Assembly: GCA_018827205.1 (NCBI GenBank)
Contig: JAHJXZ010000263.1
Span: 1-46,596, forward strand
Reading direction: 5' to 3'
DNA from: Gammaproteobacteria bacterium
GTDB taxonomy: Bacteria; Pseudomonadota; Gammaproteobacteria; Pseudomonadales; Pseudomonadaceae
DNA length: 46,596 nt
In this document: positions 18,967-27,700 of the stretch, piece by piece
Numbering within the stretch: the stretch's first letter is position 1
Layout: every line of letters begins with the position of its first letter
Made by a program: the position numbers and the translations under genes
Notes under the pieces: model-generated
What the model saw: the letters and a program-made list of their open reading frames with translations, nothing else
What the model was told of the DNA's origin: nothing
Database searches by the model: none

Positions 18967-19848
18967 ATGAGCGATTACCTGAGCCAATACGCCGACGCCG
19001 GTCTTTACACCATGCAGGGCCGTCTGGGCGCACCGGAAGAAGGGCGCTTCCAGTCCTTCCCGCGTCAGGGCTGGCGCCTGGAAATCGCTCGCGCCGCCGA
19101 GATCGGCCTGCGCGGTATCGAATGGATCTATGACCTATTCGGCGAAGGCGCCAACCCGCTGGAAACGTCCGAAGGGCGTGAAGAGCTCCGTGGCTTGCTC
19201 GCCCAGCACGGGGTCGCCGTGGTGTCGATCTGCGCCGACTATTTCATGGACCGTCCGCTGCTGCGTTGCAGCCAGGCCGAGAACGCCGAACTGCTCGATC
19301 GCCTGCACTGGTTGCTGGGAATCTGCCCGGAAATGGGCGTGGGCCGCGTGGTATTGCCTTTCGTCGACGCCTCGCGCATTCGCGATGAAAGCGAGCGTGA
19401 TCAGGTGGTGACTAATCTGCGCCAGGTGCTGCCGCAGGCTGAGCGCCATGGTGTCGAACTGCATCTGGAAACCGACTTGGCGCCGCAGGCGTTTCGTGAG
19501 CTGCTCGACCTGCTCGATCACCCGCTGGTCAAGGTCAACTACGATGCTGGCAACAGCGCGTCGCTGGGCTATCGCCCGGAGGACGAATTTGCCGCCTATG
19601 GCGCGCGTGTCGGCAGCGTGCACATCAAGGATCGTCGCTTGGGCGCCACTACCGTGCCGTTGGGGCAGGGTGATACCGATTTCCCCAGCTTGCGCGAGCA
19701 ACTGATCCAGTACGACTACCATGGCGACTTTGTCCTGCAGGTCGCCCGTGACGAGGCCGGTGACGAACCGCGCTGGCTAGCCGGCATGGCCGCACTCGCA
19801 TCCGACTGGTTGCGCGGTACGGCCTTAAATGAGAGAAAGACATCGTGA
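18967..19848 (+). CDS. Sugar-phosphate isomerase/epimerase-like TIM barrel protein
   Basis: A 293-residue AP-endonuclease-2/xylose-isomerase-like protein. Likely metal ligands sit in characteristic strands: HLETDL (Glu), VNYDAGNSAS (Asp), SVHIKDRRL (His/Asp) and the C-terminal FVLQVARDEA. The ATG at 18967 is 2 nt after the preceding stop and is preferred to the upstream in-frame start at 18802, which lies inside the ThDP gene. It is the second barrel of this superfamily in the island; the other is fused to the NeuB-like protein. The reaction is unknown: ketose/aldose isomerisation or epimerisation of a sugar phosphate is plausible. Confidence 0.8.
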   Translation: MSDYLSQYADAGLYTMQGRLGAPEEGRFQSFPRQGWRLEIARAAEIGLRGIEWIYDLFGEGANPLETSEGREELRGLLAQHGVAVVSICADYFMDRPLLRCSQAENAELLDRLHWLLGICPEMGVGRVVLPFVDASRIRDESERDQVVTNLRQVLPQAERHGVELHLETDLAPQAFRELLDLLDHPLVKVNYDAGNSASLGYRPEDEFAAYGARVGSVHIKDRRLGATTVPLGQGDTDFPSLREQLIQYDYHGDFVLQVARDEAGDEPRWLAGMAALASDWLRGTALNERKTS

Positions 19849-20900
19849 AGATTCTGTTCTGTGGCCTGGGCGGCATCGGCCAGCGCCACTTGCGCAACCT
19901 GCGCCAACTGCTTGGTGATGAGCTGGAGGTGCACGCCTACCGGGTGCGCGGCCAACGCATCAAACTGCGCGACAACCTGACCGTCGACGAAGGCGCCGAC
20001 CTCGAACGCGACTATGCCATCGTCGTACATCACGACCTGGCCGAGGCGCTGGCCGAAAATCCGGCTGCCGCCTTCATCTGCAACCCTAATTCGCTGCATG
20101 TTCCGGTGGCGCTCGAGTGCGTGCGAGCGGGGGTGCCGGTGTTCATGGAAAAACCGCTGGCCAGCGATCTTGCAGGCATCGGCCAGTTGCTGGCAGAGGT
20201 TGAACAGCGCAGTCTACCGTTCCACGTCGGCTACAACTTCCGCTTCCACCCTGGGTTACAGCGCCTCAAGGCGTTGCTCGAGAGCGGTTTCTTCGGCCGT
20301 CTGCTAAGCGTGCGTTCGGAGATCGGCGAGTACCTGCCCAACTGGCACCGTTACGAAGATTACCGGCAGATGTACGCTGCGCGCGCTGATCAGGGCGGCG
20401 GTGTGGTTCTGTCGCAGATTCACGAAATGGACCTGATCTACTGGTTCTTCGGCCTGCCGCGCAGCATCGTCACCCATGGCGGCCAGCTCAGCCACCTGGA
20501 GATCGACGTCGAGGACACCGCCTCGTCACTGATGCGCTGTGACAACGCCATGGGCAGCTTCCCCATCCTGCTGCATCAGGATTACCTGCAGCGCCCGCCG
20601 GTGCGCTGCTTCAAGATCGTCGGCGACGCCGGCTACGCCGAGATCGACCTGCTGGCCAACCGCTTGCGGGTTTACGGCGCCGAGGGCGAGTTGAGCGAGG
20701 AAAACGACTTCCCCGGTTTCGTGCGCAACGATATGTTCTTGGCTCAGGCGCGGCATTTCCTCGATTGCGTCAACGGCTCGGCTACGCCGCAGGTGAGCCT
20801 GCACGATGGCCTGCAGAGCCTGCGCCTGGCGTTGGCTGCTTTGCGCTCGCTGAAGGAGGGCAGGGAAGTGGCGCTGAGCGAGGTGAACGTGCATGGCTAG
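19845..20900 (+). CDS. Gfo/Idh/MocA-family oxidoreductase, PtmF-like
   Basis: A 351-residue NAD(P)-dependent sugar oxidoreductase. The dinucleotide fold starts the protein (GLGGIGQRHLRNL, residues 7-19). The family EKP motif is E102-K103-P104, and YNFRFHPGLQRLK lies at the hinge to the C-terminal domain. It starts with GTG at 19845, overlapping the previous stop. Together with the following SDR it matches the PtmF/PtmA pair of Campylobacter flagellin-modification loci, which act early in a nonulosonate sugar route. The precise substrate here is not shown. Confidence 0.85.
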   Translation: MKILFCGLGGIGQRHLRNLRQLLGDELEVHAYRVRGQRIKLRDNLTVDEGADLERDYAIVVHHDLAEALAENPAAAFICNPNSLHVPVALECVRAGVPVFMEKPLASDLAGIGQLLAEVEQRSLPFHVGYNFRFHPGLQRLKALLESGFFGRLLSVRSEIGEYLPNWHRYEDYRQMYAARADQGGGVVLSQIHEMDLIYWFFGLPRSIVTHGGQLSHLEIDVEDTASSLMRCDNAMGSFPILLHQDYLQRPPVRCFKIVGDAGYAEIDLLANRLRVYGAEGELSEENDFPGFVRNDMFLAQARHFLDCVNGSATPQVSLHDGLQSLRLALAALRSLKEGREVALSEVNVHG

Positions 20901-21723
20901 CGTGGACAGTTTGTTCCGTCTGGACGGTCGTGTGGCCGTCATCACGGGTGGCGCCGGCCTGCTGGGGTATCAGCATGCCGTGACCATCGCTGGGCTCGGC
21001 GGCATCCCGGTGCTGCTGGATATCAATGACGAAGCTCTGGCCACTAACGCCGCCAGGTTGGCCGAAGAAACCGGCTGCCAGGCCCTGACCTATGTGGTCG
21101 ACATCACCGACCTGCAGGCACTCGAGGCCGTTGGGCAGCAACTCTTGGCCGAGCATGGCCAGGTGGACATCCTGATCAACAATGCAGCACGCAACCCCAA
21201 GGTGGAGAGTGCCGGCGATAAGGACTTCTCCCGTCTGGAGCACTTCCCCTGGGAGCAATGGCAACTCGACCTCAACGTCGGGCTGGGTGGTGCATTTAAC
21301 TGCGCCAAGGTCTTCGGTGCGCAGATGGCGCGGCAGGGGCGTGGGGTGATCGTCAATATCGCCTCCGACCTGGGCGTCATCGCGCCGGATCAACGGCTGT
21401 ACCGGGTGGATGGGCTTGAGGCCGAGCAGCAGCCGGTCAAGCCGGTGACTTACTCTGTGGTCAAGCATGGACTGATTGGTTTGACCAAGTACCTGGCCAC
21501 CTACTGGTGTGAACAGGGCGTGCGTTGCAATGCGCTTTCGCCCGGCGGCGTTTACGCCGGGCAGAACGATGTGTTCGTCAGCAAACTGACGCAACTGATT
21601 CCGCTGGGCCGTATGGCTGAGGCTGACGAGTACCGCGGAGCCATCGCCTTCCTCTGCTCGGATGCGTCCACCTACATGAACGGCGCCAATCTGGTGATGG
21701 ATGGAGGGCGTAGTACATGGTAA
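20893..21723 (+). CDS. SDR-family oxidoreductase, PtmA-like
   Basis: A 276-residue classical short-chain dehydrogenase. The NAD(P) motif is TGGAGLLG (residues 18-25), NNAARNP replaces the usual NNAG, and the catalytic pair is Y187-x3-K191. It overlaps the oxidoreductase upstream by 8 nt and has AGGTGA at 20881-20886 before its ATG. The gene order (Gfo/Idh then SDR) parallels ptmF-ptmA in Campylobacter flagellin glycosylation. The C-terminus NGANLVMDGGRSTW is typical of the family. Confidence 0.87.
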   Translation: MASVDSLFRLDGRVAVITGGAGLLGYQHAVTIAGLGGIPVLLDINDEALATNAARLAEETGCQALTYVVDITDLQALEAVGQQLLAEHGQVDILINNAARNPKVESAGDKDFSRLEHFPWEQWQLDLNVGLGGAFNCAKVFGAQMARQGRGVIVNIASDLGVIAPDQRLYRVDGLEAEQQPVKPVTYSVVKHGLIGLTKYLATYWCEQGVRCNALSPGGVYAGQNDVFVSKLTQLIPLGRMAEADEYRGAIAFLCSDASTYMNGANLVMDGGRSTW

Positions 21724-22586
21724 GTCGTGAACTGATCGCCAGACACTGCATCTGCTGCGGTAGCGATCAATTGCAGCGCTCGCCTGCAGTGCTGATGCCT
21801 TTCGTTGCGCTGCGAGTGTTTGGCCACGAACCTGTGGAGATTACCGCTGACTGGGGGCTGCGCGACCTGCGTGAGGGGATGGCCTATACCCTGTGTAATT
21901 CGCTGCAGTGCCAGGACTGCGGCGTCTTGTTTCTCGACTTCCGCTTTACTGACGAGCAGATGGCTGCTCTATACCACAACTATCGTGACGCGCAGTACAA
22001 CGCCCAGCGCATTCGTTATGAGCCGGGCTATGCCAGTGTGGTGGAACATTACGAGCAGCGTGCCGGGTATCTTGCCGAGGTTGAAGACTGGCTTGCACCA
22101 CGCCTGCCGCCTGCTCCTGCCGTGCTGGATTGGGGCGGCGATAGCGGGATCAACAGCCTCTTTCTCAAGCAAAATCGTTGCCTGCATATCCACGATATCT
22201 CCGGGGTGGAGCTGGTGCCTGGTGTCAAACGCATTGGCAGCGAGCAACTTGGTCGCGAGCGTTATGACTTGGTGGTATGCAGCGAGGTGCTTGAGCATGT
22301 TTCTTCCCCTCAAGATCTGATACGCCAGATGTTGCCGGCCATGAGTCCGCACACATTGCTTTACATAGAAGTGCCTCATGAGGCGTTGGTACGACAAAAT
22401 CCGAATAGCTTTGATTTGGCACCGCTAAAGCGCCACTGGCATGAACACATCAACTTCTACACCGAAACAGCCTTGCGGCGTCTGCTTGAGCGTCTAGGGC
22501 TTCAAGTCGTAGACACTCTTAACCTTCCGGTGGATCTGGGGTGGACACGCAGTGAGGTGTTGGGTGTGTTGGCGAGGTTGGCTTGA
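21717..22586 (+). CDS. Class I SAM-dependent methyltransferase with N-terminal zinc ribbon
   Basis: A 289-residue protein. A likely zinc ribbon is formed by C11/C14 and C65/C68. The methyltransferase fold begins near residue 134, with motif I VLDWGGDSG (136-144) and VVCSEVLEHV as the acidic loop. The C-terminal EHINFYTETALRRLLER is common in sugar methyltransferases. Zinc-binding N-terminal domains also occur in TylC3-type sugar C-methyltransferases, so C-methylation is one option, but the cysteine spacing differs. The start overlaps the SDR stop by 7 nt and has GGAGG upstream. Confidence 0.8.
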   Translation: MVSRELIARHCICCGSDQLQRSPAVLMPFVALRVFGHEPVEITADWGLRDLREGMAYTLCNSLQCQDCGVLFLDFRFTDEQMAALYHNYRDAQYNAQRIRYEPGYASVVEHYEQRAGYLAEVEDWLAPRLPPAPAVLDWGGDSGINSLFLKQNRCLHIHDISGVELVPGVKRIGSEQLGRERYDLVVCSEVLEHVSSPQDLIRQMLPAMSPHTLLYIEVPHEALVRQNPNSFDLAPLKRHWHEHINFYTETALRRLLERLGLQVVDTLNLPVDLGWTRSEVLGVLARLA

Positions 22587-22587
22587 T

Positions 22588-23658
22588 ATGGGGTTGTTAA
22601 TGGACGAGTCGAATACCAAACGCCACCCGGTTATTACCGAAGACATGCAGGTGATCTTTTCCCAGCGAGAGAACTGGCGACAGTTTTCCGGTAAACATGT
22701 CGTCATTGCCGGCTCAACAGGTTTTTTAGCGGCTTACCTAGTGGAGTTTTTCGCCTGGTTGAGCGAGCAGTGGCCAGAAGCGCCTGTCTATATCCATGCT
22801 TTGGCACGGCATCACCACAAGCTGGAAAAGCGCTTCCCCCATCTGCTGGGACAGCCTTGGTTCATGCCGGTGATTCAGGATGTGTGCGATCCAGTTCCTC
22901 AGTTGATACAAGCGGACTTCATCGTCCATGCAGCCAGTTCTGGCAGCCCAAAGTACTACCTGCGTGACCCTGTTGGTACGGCCAAGGCGAATGTGCTGGG
23001 CACGCTCAACATGCTGGAGCTGGCGCGGCGAACAGGAGCTCGCCTACTGTTTATGAGCAGTGGTGCTGTTTATGGCCATGGCGAAAGTGCAAATCCCATC
23101 GGGGAAAACGATTTTGGTGCATTGGACCCTCTGGACATTTCTGCTTGCTACGGTGAAGGCAAACGCATGGGCGAGACGCTGTGCGCTGATTATCTGCGCC
23201 AGTACGGAGTGCACTCGGTGATTGCGCGTATTTCCCATACCTATGGTCCCGGCGTGTCGCTTGAGGATGGCCGTTCATTCGCTGATTTCGTGGCGGATGC
23301 TATAGCGGGCCGGGATATTGTGCTCAATAGCGATGGTTCGGGTAGTCGGCCCTTCTGTTATGTGTCAGATGCCACTGCTGCTTTTCTGATGTTGTTGCTG
23401 CGGGGCGAAGCTGGGCAGCCTTACAACGTCGGTCTCGATCAGGAAACCACCATCCTTGAGTTGGCACAGCTGATCGCGCGCCTTTCCCCTGTTGCAGGGC
23501 TGCAGGTCAAGCATCCACCAGCGAACCCGGATCGACAGGCGCTGTTCCGTTCGGGGGGGCATTTTGATCTGGCCAAGATGGAGCGGCTGGGGTGGAGACC
23601 AAACATCCTGCCAGAGGCCGGGTTCAAAAGAACCTTACGTTACTTTACCCAGCCCTGA
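22588..23658 (+). CDS. NAD-dependent epimerase/dehydratase (nucleotide-sugar SDR)
   Basis: A 356-residue extended SDR. The NAD motif is G42-S-T-G45-F-L-A48, where Ala replaces the last Gly. The catalytic pair is Y188-x3-K192 (CYGEGKRMGE), and the serines in LLFMSSGAVYGHGE are in place. It resembles UDP-glucuronate decarboxylase/epimerase-type proteins and probably acts on a nucleotide sugar. The ATG at 22588 follows the previous stop by 1 nt; an ATG at 22600 is possible. An upstream in-frame start at 22552 lies in the methyltransferase gene and is rejected. Confidence 0.85.
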   Translation: MGLLMDESNTKRHPVITEDMQVIFSQRENWRQFSGKHVVIAGSTGFLAAYLVEFFAWLSEQWPEAPVYIHALARHHHKLEKRFPHLLGQPWFMPVIQDVCDPVPQLIQADFIVHAASSGSPKYYLRDPVGTAKANVLGTLNMLELARRTGARLLFMSSGAVYGHGESANPIGENDFGALDPLDISACYGEGKRMGETLCADYLRQYGVHSVIARISHTYGPGVSLEDGRSFADFVADAIAGRDIVLNSDGSGSRPFCYVSDATAAFLMLLLRGEAGQPYNVGLDQETTILELAQLIARLSPVAGLQVKHPPANPDRQALFRSGGHFDLAKMERLGWRPNILPEAGFKRTLRYFTQP

Positions 23659-23682
23659 CCTGCCTTGAATCGAGAGCCTGAT

Positions 23683-24642
23683 ATGGAAATGAAAACAGAG
23701 AATCGCCTTGTTCTTGCCAGGCAAAAATTTGTGGCAGGGGAGATGAACAAGTTCGAGTATGCACAGTACATCAATGACCAGCATGTTGGCCTTTTTGATT
23801 ATCCGGCATTCCTTGCTGGAACGGATGTGTCGGCAATTCAGATCACTGCTGATGGCGTTTCCGTAAGCTCTGCTACCAACGGTATTGCCATGCTGGTAGA
23901 TGCCGTTGATTTGCATGCAACACCCTATACCTTGCTGGACTTTGGCAGCTACGATCGTGATGAGACAGCATTCCTAAAATCGGTATTTCGTAATGGCGAT
24001 GTTTTCTTTGATATAGGTGCCAACCTGGGTTGGTACTCTCTGGTTCTGGGCCACAGTTGTCCTGATGCGCAAGTTTTCGCGTTTGAACCCATCCCTTCTA
24101 CTGTCAATGTCCTCAAAAAAAACATCAAGCTGAACCAACTGACGAACGTAGAGCCAATTGCTCTGGGGATGTTTAACAAAGAAGATGAATTGAGCTTCCT
24201 GTTTGCTCCGGATGTTTCCGGTGCCACTTCACTGAAGTTGACTGGGCAGTCCAGAGGTCGCAGCTCAATACAGAACGTTCTATGCAAGACCACAACCCTG
24301 GACATCTTCTGTGCCAGTAGGAATACACAGCCTACGTTGTTGAAGATTGATGTTGAGGGGGCTGAGTTAATGGTCTTTCAAGGGGCGGAAAAAACGCTGG
24401 CGCATACGCCGATTATCTTGGTGGAGTTGTTGCGCAAGTGGTCTCGTGAGTTTGGGTATCACCCCAATGATGTCTTTGAACTCCTGGCGAAATCTGGCTA
24501 CAGCGCGTGGATGTTTGCTGAGAACGGAGCGGGGGCGTTGATACCCTGCCCATCTGTTACGGAAGAAACCCTGCAAACCAATTTCATTTTCCTGCATCCG
24601 CACAAGCATGCGGAAGTAATCCAACAATGGATGGTGAACTGA
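23683..24642 (+). CDS. FkbM-family methyltransferase (second copy)
   Basis: A 319-residue protein with an FkbM methyltransferase domain from about residue 100: motif I FFDIGANLGWYS (108-119), VFAFEPIPSTV and LLKIDVEGAELMVFQG. Residues 1-95 are an uncharacterised lead-in. The ATG at 23683 (preceded by GAGAG) is chosen over a TTG at 23665. Base composition is clearly lower in GC than the genes around 15-21 kb. It differs from the FkbM protein at 15966 in its N-terminal domain, so it is not a simple duplicate. Acceptor unknown; flagellin glycan O-methylation is inferred. Confidence 0.82.
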   Translation: MEMKTENRLVLARQKFVAGEMNKFEYAQYINDQHVGLFDYPAFLAGTDVSAIQITADGVSVSSATNGIAMLVDAVDLHATPYTLLDFGSYDRDETAFLKSVFRNGDVFFDIGANLGWYSLVLGHSCPDAQVFAFEPIPSTVNVLKKNIKLNQLTNVEPIALGMFNKEDELSFLFAPDVSGATSLKLTGQSRGRSSIQNVLCKTTTLDIFCASRNTQPTLLKIDVEGAELMVFQGAEKTLAHTPIILVELLRKWSREFGYHPNDVFELLAKSGYSAWMFAENGAGALIPCPSVTEETLQTNFIFLHPHKHAEVIQQWMVN

Positions 24643-24666
24643 TCAGGCTCATTGTGTGGGCCTGAT
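24642..24666 (+). other. Hairpin between the FkbM gene and the glycosyltransferase gene
   Basis: ATCAGGC (24642-24648) pairs with GCCTGAT (24660-24666). It begins on the last base of the FkbM stop codon and is followed by only a loosely T-rich stretch, so it may attenuate transcription or protect mRNA ends. The 111-nt gap it sits in is the largest inside the island. Confidence 0.4.
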
Positions 24667-24753
24667 GTTGTTGCGCTTATTTTATTAGCGACAGCGCCCA
24701 GCAAAAAACTGACTCAGTTTGCATATACCCCACCGAATATAGAGGTAGATGCG

Positions 24754-27700
24754 ATGCGTAAACTTCTCTCCCCGCGCCCGCAGCCGTACTACATTTTTGC
24801 GCCGGACTATAGACGCAGTTCTTCCGGCATCCGCGTGATGCACATGTTGTGCGATGCCCTTATTCGTTCAGGATTTGAGGCTTACGTAATAGCCAAGGTA
24901 TTCAGCCCTGAATTTATGACGCCGCAACTCACTGATGAGGTTGCCGAGCGGCATCGCTCCCAAAGATTGGAGCCTATTGCTGTTTACCCGGAGGTCGTGG
25001 ACGGTAATCCGCTAAATGCTGGTGTTGTGGTGCGCTATATCCTGAATCGGCCGGGATTTATTGAGGGTAGCGGCCAATTTGGTGATGACGATATTCTGTA
25101 TGCCTATTCGCGGGATCTGTTAATGCCTGGCATTACTGATGATCGTGTCATGCTCTTGCCACCTTTTGACCTGCGGGTTTTCCGCTTGTCAGACGACCCT
25201 GATAAGCGTGTTGCGGGAAAGGTCTGTTACTACCAGGGGCGGCGGGGCGAGCTCCAAATAGATCCGGCATTGTTGCCGCCAGATGCCATAGAAATCACTC
25301 CTACGTGGCCCTCTACCTGGGAGGATATGGCTGATCTTTTTCAGCAGTGTGAAATCTTTTACTGCGCAGGGTCGTCCGCCCTCGGCACTGAAGCGGTTCT
25401 TTGTGGTTGCTTATGTGTCGTAATCGTTGAGGAAAACGCCCCTCGGATCGGTGTGTATGAGACGCAGAGTCATGGGGCAGCCTGGGGCACTTCGCCGGAA
25501 GAGCTTGAGCGGGCACGGCGAACGCTTCCCTTAGTACGTGATAACTGGCTTAGGCTTGAAACCGAATTCTGGCCGGCGTTGGATCATTTCATCGAGGTCA
25601 CCCAAGCTGCAGCGCAGAAGCGAGCGGAAAATTACGGTAAATATGAGGTCTTGCGCTGGCTTGGCGAGCGCATTCCCACCAAGGCACAGCATACGCTTAT
25701 CGCTAGTCGCCTGAATGAGATGGCTAACCCTGTTTTGGCCGTGCTGATTGTGGATCTGGAGGGCAATAGCGATCTCCTGACCCGCACGGTGAAAAGCCTT
25801 AGTCTGGAACATAGCCTTTACGCCTCCGTACGTATCCTGGCGCTGACGACGGCGTCGGTACCGCATACATCAGCTCAGGACAAGCTGCATTTTATTAAAC
25901 TCGACGGGTGTGATCACATCGAGTTGATCAATCAGACCATCGAGCAAAACGCTAGCGACTGGCTGATGTTGGTCAATGCCGGTGATGAGTTTACCCCGAG
26001 CGGCTTACTTATCGCGGCATTGGATTTGCTGGAGGCGCCATCCCTGCGCGCGATCTACGGCGATGAAGTCATACGCCAGGTAGGCGGCGATTTGGGAATC
26101 GCTCTGCGCCCGGGCCTTAACCTGGATTTGTTGTTGAGCTTACCAGCGGGTATGTCCCGTCATTGGCTGTTCAATCGCGATGTATGGCTGCAGATGGGCG
26201 GCTTTCGGGCTGAGGCCGGCAACGCTATGGAGCTGGATTATATCCTGCGTCTTATTGAGGCCCAGGGCTTCGATGGATTGGGGCATGTCAGCGAACCGCT
26301 GCTTATATGTGATGCGCTCAAGCTGAAGGATTGCCCCGATGAGCGGGCGGTGATCCAGCGCCACTTGCTTGCGCGGGGTTTTCAAGAGGCTCGGGTCGGC
26401 TCGCGTTTGCCGGGTTGCTATGACCTTGACTATGGTGTTGCGGACAATGCTCTGGTGAGCATATTGATTCTGGTCAAGGGTGGTTTGGGGAAAGTCCAGC
26501 GCTGTTTGGAAACCGTGTTGGCAGAAACGTCATACCCGCACTACGAAGTGCTGTTACTGGATCAGGGCAATGATGAGCCGGTGCTACTGGAATGGCTGGC
26601 TGGCGTGGAGCAACTGGATACAGAGCATATCCGTGTGTTGCGCTTCGCTGATATTCCTGCGTTACAGGTGCGCAATCAGGCTGCTGAACTGGCACGGGGC
26701 GAGTTTCTCTTGTGGCTGGATTCGGGTATCGCCGTGTTTGAGGCTGAGTGGTTGCAGCAACTGCTCAACCATGCTGCCCGTCCTGAAGTGGGGGCTGTAG
26801 GGGCTAAGCTGCTGGGAGGCGACCGCAGCGTTCGCCAGGCGGGTCTCGTCTTGGGACTGGGGGGGGTGGCAGGGCGTGCGTTCACTGGCCTTTCTCCAGA
26901 CGCCCCAGGTTACTTACAGCGCCTGCAGATCGATCAGAACTACACGGCCTTGGGTGGCCAGTGCTTGATGTTGCGTAAACAGCTGTTTACTGAGGCGGGT
27001 GGTTTCGAGCAAAGCAAGGATCTGGCTCGTTGGGCTGATGTTGACTTGTGTTTACGGCTGCATGAGGCGGGCTACTTGAATGTCTGGACGCCTCGAGTGC
27101 AGATGCTGATCAATGAAGAAGAGCTGCCGCCAGCGAGTGTAAAAGAGGAAGACGCGATGTACGCTCGCTGGTTGCCGCAATTGGCGCGCGATCCAGCTTA
27201 TAACCCGAATTTATCGCTGTCTGACTCGTCTGGATTCAAGTTGGCGGAGAGCCCTTTGAGTTGGCGCCCTCTGTCTTCCTGGAAGCCCCTACCGACAGTG
27301 CTTGCTTATGCAGCCGATGCGATGGGATGTGGGCACTATCGGGTTATCCAGCCGCTTGGTGCCCTGAATCGGGCCGGCTTGGCCGATGGTGTACTGTCGG
27401 ATCGGTTCTTGACTGTGACCGAGCTGGAACGTTTCAGTCCAGATTCTATCGTGCTGCAACGTCAGATCAGCGATACACAAATTGAGCAGATCCGGCGTAT
27501 GAAGTCCTTCTCTGCGGCTTTCAAGGTGTTCGAGCTAGACGACTACTTGCCCAATTTACCGATGAAAAGCGCCCACCGAGCACAAATGCCCAGGGACATC
27601 ATTCGCTCTCTGCGGCGCGGCCTGAGCCATGTTGATCGTTTTGTCGTCTCAACCGAATCGTTGGCCGAGGCATATCATGGGTTGCATGATGATATTCGTG

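Noticed and set aside
17066-19033. 655-codon open frame on the - strand
   Set aside because: It is fully antisense to the ThDP enzyme gene with intact motifs, has no ribosome site or recognisable domain, and reflects high-GC codon bias.
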